A stretch of DNA of 64,000 nucleotides, taken from NCBI GenBank assembly GCA_016892645.1, contig JAFEMX010000002.1:62001-126000 (forward strand), written 5' to 3'. The stretch is from Micrococcaceae bacterium RIT 802. Lineage in GTDB: Bacteria > Actinomycetota > Actinomycetes > Actinomycetales > Micrococcaceae. The notes under the pieces are model-generated. The model worked only from the letters and a program-made list of their open reading frames with translations, made no database searches and was not told where the DNA came from. The translations under genes were made by a program, and so were the position numbers. Positions 42,565-56,972 of the stretch are shown piece after piece (within the stretch, counting starts at the first letter, position 1; each line of letters opens with the position of its first letter).

Positions 42565-43299
42565 TCAGGGCGTTCGACGACGCAAGGTCACCGATCCCAG
42601 GGCGATGGCCCCGATGATCCAGGCGCAGATAAACACGATCCGCACCAACACGTAGGCGCTGTCCTCGTCGCCGGACGCCACGGCCCCCAAAGCGTCCATG
42701 GCATGGGACAACGGGAGCCAGTCGCCGATCGTCTGCAGGACGTCCGGCAGTTGATCGCGCGGGAGGAAGAGCCCGCCGAGCAGGATCTGCGGGAACACGA
42801 GGGCCGGCATGAACTGGACGACTTGGAACTCGCTGCGGGCGAAGGCGCTGGCCAGCAGGCCCAGGGCCGTCCCCAGCAGCGCGTCGACCACTGCCACCAC
42901 GAACAGCAGCCAGATCTGCCCGGCGATCTCCAGGCCGCATACCCAGACTGAGAAGGCCACGGCAATGGCGGTCTGCACGATGGAGAGCAGGCCGAACGCC
43001 AACGCGTACCCGAGAATGAAGGAGCCCTTGCCCACGGGCATCGTCAGTAGTCGTTCGAGGGTTCCGGACCGCCGTTCCCTCAGGGTGCTGATGCTGGCCA
43101 CTAGGAACATGACGATGAACGGGAAGAGCGCGATGATGGCCGGACCGATGGTTGCGAACACCGGGGTTTCGGTGAATATCCAAGCCACCAGGCCAATGAG
43201 CAGGCTGGGCACGATCAGCAGCAGTGCCACGGTGCGTGGGTCGTGCTTGATCTGTGCCAGCACCCGTCCAGCGGTGGCAAGTACCGATGCAATGTTCAC
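42565..43299 (-). CDS. ABC-2-type exporter permease
   Basis: 244 residues, GTG start overlapping the ATPase stop by 4 bp (GTGA). Six membrane helices with the ABC-2 pattern: RTVALLLIVPSLLIGLVAW, RERRSGTLERLLTMPV (the conserved coupling-loop ERRSGTLE), and a final QILLGGLFLPRDQLPDVLQTIG. It forms the membrane part of the exporter with the upstream ATPase. The substrate is unknown; linked TetR genes usually mean drug or lipid export. Confidence 0.9.
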   Translation of the reverse strand: MNIASVLATAGRVLAQIKHDPRTVALLLIVPSLLIGLVAWIFTETPVFATIGPAIIALFPFIVMFLVASISTLRERRSGTLERLLTMPVGKGSFILGYALAFGLLSIVQTAIAVAFSVWVCGLEIAGQIWLLFVVAVVDALLGTALGLLASAFARSEFQVVQFMPALVFPQILLGGLFLPRDQLPDVLQTIGDWLPLSHAMDALGAVASGDEDSAYVLVRIVFICAWIIGAIALGSVTLRRRTP

Positions 43300-44087
43300 T
43301 GCCCGCTCCCTTCGCTGGCGCCGGGGACCTGTCGGTGGCGACCATGCGCCGGGCGTGGCGACGGGGCGCGGTCCTGTCCGGCAATCAGGGCGAGGAACGC
43401 CTCCTCGGCCGTTTCCGTCCCCGTGGCCTCGAGCAGACCGTTCGGGGAGTCGTCGGCGATGATGTCGCCCTCGCGCATCAACAGCAATCGGTCGCAGCGC
43501 GTGGCCTCATCCATGACGTGGCTGGAGACGAGCAGCGTGGCACCGTCGGCGGCAAGCCGTCGGAAGAGCGCCCACAGGTCCGCCCGGAGCACGGGGTCCA
43601 GTCCGACTGTCGGTTCGTCCAGGACCAGCAGATCCGGCTCGCCCAGGAGGGCGACCGCCAGGGACACGCGGCTGCGTTGGCCCCCGGAGAGGTTCTCCAC
43701 CAGTTGCGCGGCCGTGCCGGACAGGTCCGTGAGGTCCAGGACGCGGTCGACCACTTCAGGGCCAGCCCCGAGGACCTTGCGGAAATAGTCGAGGTTCTGG
43801 CGCACGGTCAGGTCGTCGTAGACGCTGACGGACTGGGTCATGTAACCCACCCGCCGGCGGAGGGATGCCGACCCAGCAGGCTCGCCGAATACCCGGATGG
43901 AACCCGCATGGACCACTTGCGTTCCGACAATGCTGCGCATCAGGGTCGACTTGCCGCAACCACTGGGGCCGAGCAGCCCCACGACGGCGCCGGCGTGCAC
44001 ATCGAGAGTCAGATCCTCCAGAACCGTGGACTTTCCCCGGCGGACGGTCAGTCCGTCCACCTCGACGGCCATCGATTTATTCACCAT
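43296..44087 (-). CDS. ABC exporter ATPase
   Basis: 263 residues from ATG 44087 (ATG 44072 and a longer start at 44123 are in frame). Walker A GLLGPSGCGKSTL, Q-loop GYMTQSVSVYDDLTV, signature NLSGGQRSRVSLAVALL, Walker B LLVLDEPTVGLDP, switch SSHVMDEATRC. It belongs to the DrrA/CcmA-type group that pairs with ABC-2 permeases. Co-transcribed downstream of the TetR gene (19 bp gap) and coupled to the permease. Confidence 0.93.
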   Translation of the reverse strand: MVNKSMAVEVDGLTVRRGKSTVLEDLTLDVHAGAVVGLLGPSGCGKSTLMRSIVGTQVVHAGSIRVFGEPAGSASLRRRVGYMTQSVSVYDDLTVRQNLDYFRKVLGAGPEVVDRVLDLTDLSGTAAQLVENLSGGQRSRVSLAVALLGEPDLLVLDEPTVGLDPVLRADLWALFRRLAADGATLLVSSHVMDEATRCDRLLLMREGDIIADDSPNGLLEATGTETAEEAFLALIAGQDRAPSPRPAHGRHRQVPGASEGSGQ

Positions 44088-44106
44088 GCGATGAATTAAA
44101 GACCTC

Positions 44107-44778
44107 TCAGGACTCCGGGTCAACCGTTCCGCTGGCTTGCGGATCCGTCGGCGTCGGTAGCGTTGCCCCGGTCAGGTGCCATTGGATGACCGGTCCGACG
44201 CTGTCGACGAGTTGCCCGATGGACGCCGAGGCCAGGGGCTCGATCTCCATCACGAAGCGCATGAGCAGCAGTCCGGCCATCTGGCTGGCCGCCAGTGACG
44301 CCCGCAGGTCGGCGTCGGGGCCGCCGAGACGTCGGGCGAGTTGCCCCAGCATTTCCCGTTTGAGGAAGCTGCGGACCATGGCCGATCCCGCGCCCGTGCC
44401 CGCCGCGCTGCGCATCATGGCCGTCGCCGCAGGCCGCACCGCCGGACGCTCCCAGGCCGTGAGCACGTCGTGGACCAAGCGTCGGCCGAAGAGCTCGGGA
44501 GGCCCCTCCAGTACCTCGGCCACGATGCGATCCGGACGCAACGGCACCCGGACCACCTCGGTGAACAGGCCGGCCTTGTCGTCGAAGTAATGGTGGACCA
44601 GGGAGGAATCCACCTCGGCGCGGCGGGCAATCGACCGGATGGAGGCGGCCTCGTAGCCGCGTTCGTGGAATTCGGCGGTCGCCGCCGTCAGGATGCGCTC
44701 CCGGCCGCTGCCGGAGGCGCTACCGCGCGGCCGCCCCCTCCGGCGACCGGATCCGCCGTCGTGCTTGTCCTGGGTCAC
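44107..44778 (-). CDS. TetR-family regulator of the ABC exporter
   Basis: 223 residues, GTG start. A basic N-terminal arm (RRRGRPRGSASGSG) precedes the helix-turn-helix (RERILTAATAEFHERGYEAASIRSIARRAEVDSSLVHHYFDDKAGL). The C-terminal half matches the TetR_C group common to regulators of drug exporters. First gene of the three-gene operon; it probably represses it until the exported compound binds. No convincing palindrome is visible between 44779 and 44813. Confidence 0.9.
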   Translation of the reverse strand: MTQDKHDGGSGRRRGRPRGSASGSGRERILTAATAEFHERGYEAASIRSIARRAEVDSSLVHHYFDDKAGLFTEVVRVPLRPDRIVAEVLEGPPELFGRRLVHDVLTAWERPAVRPAATAMMRSAAGTGAGSAMVRSFLKREMLGQLARRLGGPDADLRASLAASQMAGLLLMRFVMEIEPLASASIGQLVDSVGPVIQWHLTGATLPTPTDPQASGTVDPES

Positions 44779-44813
44779 GGCACCAGCCTAAGGCCGCGCG
44801 TCGCGGAAGCGCC

Positions 44814-48493
<3,680 letters not shown>

Positions 48494-48513
48494 CCGGCGC
48501 GATGGTGCACCAC

Positions 48514-48626
48514 GTGCGGGCCGGACCTCCCCAGGGTCCACGGCCCGCACCTTGCGGGAACCGGGACCCCCAGTCCCGGTTGCCGCGATGCGGCGGCGGT
48601 TCCCTCCCCCCGGGAGCCGCCGCCGC
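48514..48626. terminator. Three consecutive GC-rich hairpins between ycsI-like gene and glgX
   Basis: Stem 1 pairs 48514-48527 with 48535-48550 (14 bp, 2-base bulge); stem 2 pairs 48559-48567 with 48573-48581 (9 bp perfect); stem 3 pairs 48590-48604 with 48612-48626 (15 bp, one G-U). The array fills most of the 253-bp gap and should stop read-through into the trehalose operon. The remainder up to 48746 holds the glgX promoter region, where I see no clear boxes. Confidence 0.75.
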
Positions 48627-48746
48627 GTCACATCTGCTCCTCCGGCGTTGCGTGGCGACCCGAATCACTGGGCGCGGCGCACCTGCTCCTATATCGTGAT
48701 GGGCAGGGCACCACGTCGGTTCCCGCCCCCGTTTCGAGGAGCACAG

Positions 48747-50942
48747 ATGGAAGTTTGGCCCGGAGACGCCTACCCGTTGGGCGCCACCTACGACGGCAAC
48801 GGCACGAATTTCGCGCTCTACAGCGAAATCGCCGAGTCGGTGCAGCTCTGCCTGCTGGACGACGACGGAGTGGAGACGCGCATCGACCTCACCGAGGTCG
48901 ACGGTTTCGTCTGGCACTGCTTCCTGCCGCAGATCATCCCGGGCCAGAAGTACGGATACCGGGTCGATGGCCCGAACGACCCCGCTGCCGGGCACCGGTG
49001 CAACCCGAACAAGCTGCTGCTGGACCCCTATGCGAAGGCCGTCCACGGCGAGATCGATTGGGACCAGTCGTTGTTCGGCTACAACTTCGGCGACGAGGAG
49101 TCGCGCAACGACGAGGACTCCGCGGCACACGTGATGCTCGGGGTCGTGGTCAGCCCGTTCTTCGACTGGGATGGCGACCGCAAACCGCGCACGCCGTACC
49201 ACCAGTCCGTCATCTACGAGGCCCACGTCAAGGGCCTGACCCAGCTGCACCCCGACGTCCCGGAGGACCAGCGCGGGACCTATGCGGGCGTCGCCCACCC
49301 GGCGGTCATCTCCCACCTGCAGAAGATCGGTGCCACCGCCATCGAACTGATGCCGGTGCACCAGTTCGTCAACGACTCCACGCTGCAGGACAAGGGCCTC
49401 TCCAACTACTGGGGCTACAACACCATCGGCTTCTTCGCCCCGCAGAACACGTACTGCTCCACCGGGGACTCGGGCCAACAGGTCCAGGAGTTCAAGGCCA
49501 TGGTCAAGGAACTGCACCTGGCCGGCATCGAGGTGATCCTCGACGTCGTCTACAACCACACGGCCGAAGGCAACCACCTGGGTCCCACGATCTCCTTCCG
49601 GGGCATCGACAATGCCTCCTACTACCGGCTGGTGGAGGACGACCAGCGGTACTACATGGACTACACCGGCACCGGGAACTCGCTGAACGTGCGCAACCCG
49701 CATTCGCTGCAGCTGCTGATGGACTCGTTGCGCTACTGGGTCACGGAAATGCACGTTGACGGTTTCCGCTTCGACCTGGCGTCCACCCTGGCCCGCGAGT
49801 TCTACGACGTCGACAAGCTCTCCACCTTCTTCGAACTGATCCAACAGGATCCGGTCGTCTCCCAGGTCAAGCTCATCGCCGAACCGTGGGACATCGGCCC
49901 CGGCGGCTACCAGGTCGGCAACTTCCCGCCGCAGTGGACCGAATGGAACGGCAAGTACCGCGACACCGTCCGCGATTTCTGGCGCGGGGTGCCGTCCACG
50001 CTGGGCGAATTCGCCTCCCGCATCACCGGCTCCTCCGACCTGTACGAACACTCCAGCCGACGGCCCGTGGCCTCGATCAACTTCGTGACCGCGCACGACG
50101 GCTTCACCTTGCGGGACCTGGTCTCCTACAACGACAAGCACAACGAGGCCAACGGCGAGGACAACAACGACGGCGAATCCACCAACCGCTCCTGGAACTG
50201 CGGGGTCGAGGGGCCGACCGACGACCCCGAGGTCCGGACGCTGCGGGCACGGCAGCAGCGCAACTACCTGGCCACCCTGCTGCTCTCCCAGGGCGTGCCC
50301 ATGATCGCGCACGGCGACGAACTGGGGCGCACGCAGGAGGGCAACAACAACACGTATGCGCAGGACTCCGAACTCAGCTGGATCAACTGGGAGGACGCCG
50401 ATACGCCGCTGCTCGAATTCACGGCCGCCGTGAACAAGCTGCGCGCGGAGCATCCCACCTTCCGGCGCCGCAGGTTCTTCGACGGCCGGCCGGTCGTCCG
50501 GGCCGACGGGGAAGACCTGCCGGACATCAAGTGGCTGGGGGCCGACGGCACGCCGATGACCCCCGAGGACTGGGACGACGACATCGCCCAATCCTTCGGG
50601 GTGTTCCTCAACGGCTACGGCATCGCCGGCAGCGACGAACGCGGCCAGCCCATCCGGGACAGCAATTTCCTGCAGTTCTTCAACCCCCACCACGAGGACG
50701 TGGACTTCACCATCCCGTCCACCGACTACGCACCGGCCTGGGAGGCGGTGCTGGACACGGCCGGGGACCACGCCAACACCGAGGCGCTGGACGCCGGAAG
50801 CACCATCACGGTCGCGGCCCGTTCGCTGCTGGTGCTGCGGGCCTACGAGGAGACGCCCGAGGCGGACCACTCGGTGGCGGCCTCCCTGGCGGCCCAGACC
50901 GGCTCCGATGACGAGGCTGGCACGTCGAAGACGGGGGGATAG
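48747..50942 (+). CDS. glgX: Glycogen debranching enzyme (isoamylase-type, GlgX/TreX)
   Basis: 731 residues; ATG follows GAGGAG. N-terminal CBM48 ([18 protein letters not shown]), then a GH13 barrel: [18 protein letters not shown] with the nucleophile Asp, LIAEPWD with the acid Glu, and [11 protein letters not shown] with the third acid. LSWINWE and FLNG near the end are typical GlgX features. It cuts alpha-1,6 branches of glycogen to free linear maltodextrins. First gene of glgX-treY-treZ: its product is the substrate of TreY. Confidence 0.96.
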   Translation: MEVWPGDAYPLGATYDGNGTNFALYSEIAESVQLCLLDDDGVETRIDLTEVDGFVWHCFLPQIIPGQKYGYRVDGPNDPAAGHRCNPNKLLLDPYAKAVHGEIDWDQSLFGYNFGDEESRNDEDSAAHVMLGVVVSPFFDWDGDRKPRTPYHQSVIYEAHVKGLTQLHPDVPEDQRGTYAGVAHPAVISHLQKIGATAIELMPVHQFVNDSTLQDKGLSNYWGYNTIGFFAPQNTYCSTGDSGQQVQEFKAMVKELHLAGIEVILDVVYNHTAEGNHLGPTISFRGIDNASYYRLVEDDQRYYMDYTGTGNSLNVRNPHSLQLLMDSLRYWVTEMHVDGFRFDLASTLAREFYDVDKLSTFFELIQQDPVVSQVKLIAEPWDIGPGGYQVGNFPPQWTEWNGKYRDTVRDFWRGVPSTLGEFASRITGSSDLYEHSSRRPVASINFVTAHDGFTLRDLVSYNDKHNEANGEDNNDGESTNRSWNCGVEGPTDDPEVRTLRARQQRNYLATLLLSQGVPMIAHGDELGRTQEGNNNTYAQDSELSWINWEDADTPLLEFTAAVNKLRAEHPTFRRRRFFDGRPVVRADGEDLPDIKWLGADGTPMTPEDWDDDIAQSFGVFLNGYGIAGSDERGQPIRDSNFLQFFNPHHEDVDFTIPSTDYAPAWEAVLDTAGDHANTEALDAGSTITVAARSLLVLRAYEETPEADHSVAASLAAQTGSDDEAGTSKTGG

Positions 50943-50944
50943 CC

Positions 50945-53287
50945 ATGCAGATCCCCCGCTCGACCTACCGCCTGCAGATCCGCCCCGGATTCACCTTGTA
51001 CGACGCCGTCGAGCTGGTCCCGTACCTGCGGGACCTCGGGGTCGACTGGGTCTACCTCTCCCCGATCCTCACCGCGGAGACCGGATCGGACCACGGCTAC
51101 GACGTCGTGGACCCGGCCACGGTCGACGAGTCCCGGGGCGGGCGTGCCGGGCTCGAGGCGCTCTCGCGAGCGGCCCACGAGGCCGGGATGGGCGTTTTGG
51201 TGGACATCGTGCCCAACCACATGGGCGTGGCCACCCCGAAGCTCAACGGCTGGTGGTGGTCCCTGCTCGCCGAGGGCCGCTGCTCCCGGTATGCGGAGGC
51301 CTTCGACGTCGACTGGGACGCCGGAGCGGGCCGCATCCGGTTGCCCGTCCTGGGCGACGACGGGCTCGATGACCTCCAGCTCGTCCCGGTCGAGGACGGG
51401 TTCGAGCTGCACTACTTCGAGCATGCCTTCCCGGTGGCCGCCGGGACCGCAGCCGCCGGCGACGACGCCCGTCAGGTGCACCAGCACCAGCACTACGAAC
51501 TGGTCAACTGGCGCCGCGCCGACAACGAGCTGAACTACCGGCGCTTCTTCGGGGTGAACTCGCTGGCCGGCATCCGGGTCGAGGTCCAGTGGGTCTTCGA
51601 CGAATCACACGCCCAGATCCGCAGCTGGTTCGACGACGGCCTGGTCGACGGGCTGCGCATCGACCACCCCGACGGACTCGCCGACCCCGCCGGATACCTC
51701 GAACGCCTGCGCGGGATCACCGGCGGGGCCTACCTGCTGGTCGAGAAGATCCTCGAGCCCGGCGAGAAGCTGCCCGGGCGCTGGGAGTGCGAAGGCACCA
51801 CCGGTTACGACGCGCTCGCCGACATCGACCGGCTCTTCGTGGACCCCGACGGCCGGACCGTCCTCAGCGAGGTGGCCCCGGTCGAGGGCTACCACCCGAT
51901 GATCCACGACACGAAGCGGGCCATCGCCGACGGACTGCTGCACTCCGAGGTCCTGCGCTTGGCGCGGCTCGTGCCCGCCGGGGCCGACCTCGAGCCGGAG
52001 GCCGTCACCGACGCGATCGCCGAAATCCTCAGTTGCTTTCCCGTCTACCGCAGCTACCTCCCCGATGGCGCCGACCACCTCGAACAGGCCGTCATCGCCG
52101 CACGCATCCACCGCCCCGACATCGCCGAGACCATCACCGCCCTGCATCCGCTGCTCAACCCCTCGGACGGCACCAAGGACGACGGCGGGGCGCAGCTGGG
52201 GGAGCTCGCCACCCGGTTCCAGCAGACCTCCGGCATGGTGATGGCCAAGGGCGTGGAGGACACCGCGTTCTACCGCTTCACCCGCCTGACGTCGTTGAAC
52301 GAGGTGGGTGCCGACCCGTCGATCTTCGCCGTGGAGCCGTTCGAGCTGCATACCCGGTTGGCCACACGGCAACTGGAGGCACCGGAGGCCATGACGACGC
52401 TGAGCACGCACGACACCAAGCGCGGCGAGGACACCCGGGCCCGCATCAGCGTCCTGTCGGAGTTGCCCGGCTACTGGGCGGAAACCATGGCCCGCTTCCA
52501 CGCGCTGGTCCCCCTCGGCGACGAACCGTTCGCCGACCTGCTGTGGCAGGCGTCCGTCGGCACCTACCCGGCCCGGCGGGAACGGGCCCACGCCTACGCC
52601 GAGAAGGCCGCCCGCGAGGCGGGGAACAGCACCACCTGGACCGACCCCAACGAGGAATTCGAGGCCCGTCTGCATGCCGCGGTCGACGCGGCGTACGACC
52701 ATCCGGAACTCGTCGCCATGGTGGGCGACCTCGTCGAGTACATCCAGGGTCCCGGTTGGTCCAACGGCTTCTGCGCCAAGCTCCTGCAGCTGGCCATGCC
52801 CGGGGTCCCCGACGTCTACCAGGGCACCGAATTCTGGAACCGCTCGCTGGTCGACCCCGACAACCGCCGGCCCGTGGACTTCGCGCGTCGACAGGAGGCC
52901 TTGGCGGACCTGGACCGGCTCGAGGGCCCCGCACAGGTCCCGCCGCTGGGCGCCGACGGACGGGCCAAGCTGCTGATGGTCTCCCGGACCCTGCGCCTGC
53001 GCCGCGACCGGCCGGAGCTGTTCACCGGCTACGAGTCGGTCGCCGTCACCGGCGTGGCGGCCGGGCACCTCTTCGCCTTCGACCGCGGCGGGGCGATCGC
53101 CGCGCTGACCCGGCTCCCCGTCCGGCTCACCGCCGACGGCGGCTGGCGGGACACCCGGCTGCAGCTCGCCGCGGGCACCTACCGCGACGAGCTCACCGGC
53201 CGCATCCACACCAGCGACGGCCGGCTGCGGGCCGCCGACGTCTTCGCCGACTATCCGGGCGCCCTGCTCGTGCCGGCGGCAGGATAG
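50945..53287 (+). CDS. treY: Maltooligosyltrehalose synthase
   Basis: 780 residues, starting 2 bp after the glgX stop. GH13 TreY signatures: [20 protein letters not shown] at the start, [41 protein letters not shown] with the nucleophile, [14 protein letters not shown] with the acid, and [16 protein letters not shown]. It turns the reducing end of a maltodextrin into a trehalosyl unit by intramolecular transglycosylation. Length and motifs are complete. Confidence 0.97.
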   Translation: MQIPRSTYRLQIRPGFTLYDAVELVPYLRDLGVDWVYLSPILTAETGSDHGYDVVDPATVDESRGGRAGLEALSRAAHEAGMGVLVDIVPNHMGVATPKLNGWWWSLLAEGRCSRYAEAFDVDWDAGAGRIRLPVLGDDGLDDLQLVPVEDGFELHYFEHAFPVAAGTAAAGDDARQVHQHQHYELVNWRRADNELNYRRFFGVNSLAGIRVEVQWVFDESHAQIRSWFDDGLVDGLRIDHPDGLADPAGYLERLRGITGGAYLLVEKILEPGEKLPGRWECEGTTGYDALADIDRLFVDPDGRTVLSEVAPVEGYHPMIHDTKRAIADGLLHSEVLRLARLVPAGADLEPEAVTDAIAEILSCFPVYRSYLPDGADHLEQAVIAARIHRPDIAETITALHPLLNPSDGTKDDGGAQLGELATRFQQTSGMVMAKGVEDTAFYRFTRLTSLNEVGADPSIFAVEPFELHTRLATRQLEAPEAMTTLSTHDTKRGEDTRARISVLSELPGYWAETMARFHALVPLGDEPFADLLWQASVGTYPARRERAHAYAEKAAREAGNSTTWTDPNEEFEARLHAAVDAAYDHPELVAMVGDLVEYIQGPGWSNGFCAKLLQLAMPGVPDVYQGTEFWNRSLVDPDNRRPVDFARRQEALADLDRLEGPAQVPPLGADGRAKLLMVSRTLRLRRDRPELFTGYESVAVTGVAAGHLFAFDRGGAIAALTRLPVRLTADGGWRDTRLQLAAGTYRDELTGRIHTSDGRLRAADVFADYPGALLVPAAG

Positions 53288-53296
53288 GGGAGCACC

Positions 53297-55054
53297 ATGG
53301 ACGAACCCTTCGCCGTCTGGGCGCCACGCGCCCACGAGCTGTCACTGCTGGCCGGCGGCCGTACACTGCCCATGCAGGAGCACGACGGCGGATGGTGGGC
53401 TCCCGCCGTCGAACCTCCTCGGGGGGAGCTCGACTACGGATTCCTGCTCGACGGCGCGGGCGCACCGCTGCCCGACCCGCGCTCGCGGCGCCAGCCCGAC
53501 GGGGTCCACGGCCTTTCGCGCACCTTCGACCCCGGTGCACACGTCTGGCAGGACGCCGGCTGGGCGTCCCCGGGTCTGGCCGGCGGCGCCATCTACGAGC
53601 TCCACGTGGGCACGTTCACCCCCGAGGGCACGCTGGATACGGCCGCCGACCGGCTGCCCTATCTGGCCGAATTGGGCATCCACCACGTCGAACTGCTGCC
53701 GGTCAATGCCTTCAACGGCACCCACAACTGGGGCTACGACGGCGTGCTCTGGTACGCGGTCCAGGAAACGTATGGGGGCCCGGCCGCCTACCAGCGGTTC
53801 GTCGATGCCGCCCACCGGCACGGGATCGGCGTCATCCAGGACGTCGTCTACAACCACCTGGGCCCCAGCGGGAACTACCTGCCGCGTTTCGGGCCCTACC
53901 TGACCGAGGGCAATGCCAACACGTGGGGCGACTCGGTGAACCTGGACGGCCCCGGCTCGGACGAGGTCCGGGCCTACATCGTGGCCAACGCGTTGATGTG
54001 GATGCGCGACTACCACGTCGACGGATTGCGTCTCGATGCGGTGCACGCCTTCAAGGACTCCCGGGCCACCCCGCTGCTCGAGGAACTGGCAGCCGCCACC
54101 GATGCCCTGGCCGCCGAGAGGGGACAACCGCTGTTCCTCATCGCCGAGTCGGACCTGAACAACGACCGGCTGATCCAGGACCGGGACCTCAACGGGGACG
54201 GTTTGGCCGGGCAGTGGAGCGATGACTTCCACCATGCCGTCCACGTGAACCTCACCGGGGAGACCGCCGGGTACTACGCCGATTTCGAGTCGGTGGGCGC
54301 GTTGGCCAAGGTCCTGCGCGGCGGCTTCTTCCACGACGGCAGCTACTCCTCGTTCCGCGGGCGCCACCATGGCCGGCCCATCGACACCGACCGGGTCACT
54401 CCCGGGCAGCTGGTGGTGTGCACGCAGAACCACGACCAGATCGGCAACCGTGCCGCGGGCGACCGGCTGACGGCTACCTTGGACGCCGACCGGCTGGCCC
54501 TGGCCGCCGTGCTGAACCTGACCTCCCCGTTCACCCCGATGCTGTTCATGGGCGAGGAATTCGCCGCATCGACGCCCTGGCAGTTCTTCACCTCGCATCC
54601 CGAACCGGAGCTGGGGCGGGCGACGGCGGATGGCCGGCTGGCCGAGTTCGCGGCCATGGGCTGGGATCCGGACCTGGTACCGGACCCCCAGGCGGAATCC
54701 ACGTTCCGGGACTCGAAGCTCGATTGGGGCGAAACCCGGGCCGAAGGATCGGTCCACGCGCGGATGCTGGACCTCTACCGGCGGCTGCTTGCATTGCGTG
54801 CGAGCGAACCCGATGTGTCCGACACCGGCATCTGGCCGCAGGTGGAGTTCCATGAGGCGGAGGGCTGGCTGAGGATGAAGCGGGGATCGATCGTCGTTGC
54901 CGTGAACCTCTCGGAGCACGATGCCACCGTTCCGTTGCCAGGAGAGCCCGGCGACGTGCTGCTGGCCACCAGCCCGGGAGGGCCCGATGCCGTGGCCGGC
55001 GGCATCACGGTGGCCGCGGCCTCCGCGGTGGTCCTGCGCGTGCCGGCCAGCTGA
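53297..55054 (+). CDS. treZ: Malto-oligosyltrehalose trehalohydrolase
   Basis: 585 residues, starting 9 bp after treY with AGGGGAG upstream. Order of motifs: short E-set domain ([17 protein letters not shown]), [44 protein letters not shown] with the nucleophile, LIAESDLND with the acid, and [15 protein letters not shown]. It releases trehalose from the trehalosyl end made by TreY. The three genes give the glycogen-to-trehalose route used for compatible-solute and stress supply. The gene ends facing a convergent SDR. Confidence 0.97.
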   Translation: MDEPFAVWAPRAHELSLLAGGRTLPMQEHDGGWWAPAVEPPRGELDYGFLLDGAGAPLPDPRSRRQPDGVHGLSRTFDPGAHVWQDAGWASPGLAGGAIYELHVGTFTPEGTLDTAADRLPYLAELGIHHVELLPVNAFNGTHNWGYDGVLWYAVQETYGGPAAYQRFVDAAHRHGIGVIQDVVYNHLGPSGNYLPRFGPYLTEGNANTWGDSVNLDGPGSDEVRAYIVANALMWMRDYHVDGLRLDAVHAFKDSRATPLLEELAAATDALAAERGQPLFLIAESDLNNDRLIQDRDLNGDGLAGQWSDDFHHAVHVNLTGETAGYYADFESVGALAKVLRGGFFHDGSYSSFRGRHHGRPIDTDRVTPGQLVVCTQNHDQIGNRAAGDRLTATLDADRLALAAVLNLTSPFTPMLFMGEEFAASTPWQFFTSHPEPELGRATADGRLAEFAAMGWDPDLVPDPQAESTFRDSKLDWGETRAEGSVHARMLDLYRRLLALRASEPDVSDTGIWPQVEFHEAEGWLRMKRGSIVVAVNLSEHDATVPLPGEPGDVLLATSPGGPDAVAGGITVAAASAVVLRVPAS

Positions 55055-55093
55055 GCGGGGCAGCGGTGGCCGCCGTCGTGCTGGACCCGAATG

Positions 55094-55909
55094 TTACGCA
55101 TCGTCTCGCAAATTATTGCCCGCGGTCTCGCCGCCATCGATGGGGATACCGGCACCGGAAACGAATCGTGACTCATCCGAGGCCAGGTACAGCACCAAGG
55201 CGCTGATCTCCTCGACCTGCGCCGCTCGGCCGGCGGGCACCTGGCCGAGGCCGCGCTGCAAGTTGGCCGTCAACGGCGTCTCCACGGAGCCGGGATGGAT
55301 GGAATTGACCCGGATGCCGTCGGGGCCGAAATCCAGGGCGGAGGTCTTGGTCAATCCCAGCACGCCCCATTTGGCGGCGGAGTAGGCGGCGCGGTTCTTG
55401 AAACCGACCAGGCCGGCGATGGAGGAGACGTTGATGATGGCCGACGTGTCGTTCTTGCGTAGTTCCGGGGCGGCCGCACGCATGCCGTAGAACGTCCCGG
55501 TCAGGTCGATGTCGATGGTGCGCGTCCAGTTTTCAATGGTGGCGTCGGTAACGGACCCCGGGGTATAGATCCCCGCGTTGTTAACCAGCACGTGCAGCGC
55601 CCCGAACGTGGACACGGTGTCCTCCACCGCGGCGGTCCAGGCTTCGAAGCTGGTCACGTCCAAGGTGGTGAAGGCCGCCGCCTTCCGGCCGGCCACCGCG
55701 TTGATCTCCTCCGCGAGGGCCGTTCCCACTTCCACTTGCAGGTCCCCGATCATGACCCGGGCCCCCTCGGCGACGAGGGCCCGGGCGTGGGAGGCACCCA
55801 TGCCCTGGGCCGCGCCCGAGATCAGGATGACCTTGCCGGCAACCCGGCCGGGGGCCGTGCCGGGAGCGGGGTGCGTGGGGACGGCGGGGGAGGTCGTGTC
55901 GTGGGTCAT
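55094..55909 (-). CDS. Classical SDR oxidoreductase of the IclR cluster
   Basis: 271 residues from ATG 55909, with a 25-residue Pro/Thr-rich lead before the domain. NAD motif ISGAAQGMGASHARAL, D at the end of beta-2 (GDLQVE) favouring NAD, LVNNAGIYTPG, catalytic Ser in IINVSSIAG and YSAAKWG (Tyr/Lys), and PGSVETPLT. Such enzymes include 3-alpha/20-beta-hydroxysteroid dehydrogenase-type members. Divergent from the IclR gene, whose box lies 45-57 bp upstream of this start, so it is probably part of the same regulon. Confidence 0.9.
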   Translation of the reverse strand: MTHDTTSPAVPTHPAPGTAPGRVAGKVILISGAAQGMGASHARALVAEGARVMIGDLQVEVGTALAEEINAVAGRKAAAFTTLDVTSFEAWTAAVEDTVSTFGALHVLVNNAGIYTPGSVTDATIENWTRTIDIDLTGTFYGMRAAAPELRKNDTSAIINVSSIAGLVGFKNRAAYSAAKWGVLGLTKTSALDFGPDGIRVNSIHPGSVETPLTANLQRGLGQVPAGRAAQVEEISALVLYLASDESRFVSGAGIPIDGGETAGNNLRDDA

Positions 55910-55910
55910 G

Positions 55911-55927
55911 CCACCTACGGTAGGTGG
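55911..55927 (-). promoter_or_regulatory. Palindrome overlapping the SDR ribosome-binding region
   Basis: CCACCTACGGTAGGTGG is a perfect 8-1-8 palindrome 2 bp upstream of the SDR start. On the coding strand its AGGTGG half is the only SD-like sequence, so a hairpin could mask the RBS, or the site could bind a repressor. Confidence 0.45.
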
Positions 55928-55953
55928 CGGGTGCCGGCGCCGATCCCCGGTGT

Positions 55954-55966
55954 TCCGTTCAACGGA
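55954..55966. promoter_or_regulatory. IclR box between the SDR and iclR genes
   Basis: TCCGTTCAACGGA is a perfect 6-1-6 palindrome in the 129-bp divergent region. The half-site CCGTT recurs in two sites downstream of the regulator, which argues that all three bind the IclR protein. Confidence 0.65.
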
Positions 55967-56038
55967 TAGGATGGCGCTCACGGCGGCGGTCCCGGGCCCG
56001 GAACCCCGCTGGGACCAACCTGCAGGGAAGGAAAGTCG

Positions 56039-56836
56039 ATGGCGAACTCTTCATCGGGGGAATCCGTCATCAACCGCGTGGTGCGCGTCCTGGGTGCCTT
56101 TACGGACGACGAGCCCGCATTGCACCTGCGCCAGTTGGCGCGTGCGGTGGGCCTGCCCCTGTCGACGGTGCACCGGCTGGTGGCCGAACTCGAGGTCGAG
56201 GGGCTGCTCGAGCGGGACGCCGGGGGGCTGTTGCGTCATGGCCATCGCCTGTGGGAACTGGCCAGTCGCGGCTCGCGGGCCTCGAGCCTGCGCGAGGCGG
56301 CGCTACCGGTGATGGAGGACCTGCTGGTGCAGACCGGGCACCACGTCTCCCTGGGTGTCCTCGAAGGCACAGACGTCCTCTACATCGAACGACTGGCCTC
56401 CCGGGAATCGACGGTCAACATCACGCGGATCGCCGGCCGGTTGCCGGTGCACGGGTGCTCGGCTGGTCTCGTGTTCATGGCGCACGCCCCGGAGGATGAG
56501 CAGGAGACGTTCCTGCATCGGCGGTTGGAGAAGCTGACCGACGCGACCGTGACCAACCCCGATCAGCTGCGGGGCATCCTGGCCACCATCCGCCACTCCG
56601 GCTACTGCTCGATGGCCGGGATTATCGTCACTGAGTCGAGCGGCATCTCGGTTCCGGTTTTCGCCGGCCCTGACCGCCCGGTCGCCAGCCTGTCGGCCAT
56701 CGTTCCCCGCGGTCAGGAGAACCTGCCCAACCTCGTCCCCCAGCTGCAAATGGCAGCGCGGGCCATCGCCAGACGCCTGGGATTTAATCCGGCACCCACC
56801 GGGATACAGCGCCGGAGCACACCGCTGGGTTCCTAA
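56039..56836 (+). CDS. IclR-family regulator of the flavoprotein/SDR cluster
   Basis: 265 residues; ATG follows AAGGAAAG. Winged helix VINRVVRVLGAF, LRQLARAVGLPLSTVHRLVAEL, then the effector domain with ERLASRESTVNITRIAGRLPVHGCSAG and SGISVPVFAGPDRPVASLSA. The wing and recognition helix are standard. It lies between two genes or operons that each have a CCGTT...AACGG box: the SDR leftwards and the flavoprotein operon rightwards. Control of both, with a catabolic substrate as ligand, is a well-supported inference. Confidence 0.92.
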   Translation: MANSSSGESVINRVVRVLGAFTDDEPALHLRQLARAVGLPLSTVHRLVAELEVEGLLERDAGGLLRHGHRLWELASRGSRASSLREAALPVMEDLLVQTGHHVSLGVLEGTDVLYIERLASRESTVNITRIAGRLPVHGCSAGLVFMAHAPEDEQETFLHRRLEKLTDATVTNPDQLRGILATIRHSGYCSMAGIIVTESSGISVPVFAGPDRPVASLSAIVPRGQENLPNLVPQLQMAARAIARRLGFNPAPTGIQRRSTPLGS

Positions 56837-56853
56837 GCGCACTGCTGCGCTGG

Positions 56854-56894
56854 CCGTTCGATTCAACGGAACAGCCGTTCAGTTGAACGGAACA
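56854..56894 (+). promoter_or_regulatory. Two IclR boxes before the flavoprotein operon
   Basis: CCGTTCGATTCAACGG (56854-56869) and CCGTTCAGTTGAACGG (56875-56890) lie 21 bp apart; the second is a perfect 7-2-7 dyad. Both share CCGTT/AACGG arms with the box at 55954. They precede the flavoprotein start at 56973 by about 80 bp. Confidence 0.65.
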
Positions 56895-56972
56895 TCTCTT
56901 CCGTGAGCGGCGGTGAGCTCTGGCACGATCATGTGCATTGCATCACACATCCCGCAGATTGAAGGACGCATC

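Noticed and set aside
51589-54225. 878-codon open frame overlapping treY and treZ
   Set aside because: Arg/Pro/Gly-rich with no motifs; out-of-frame shadow of two clearly coding genes.
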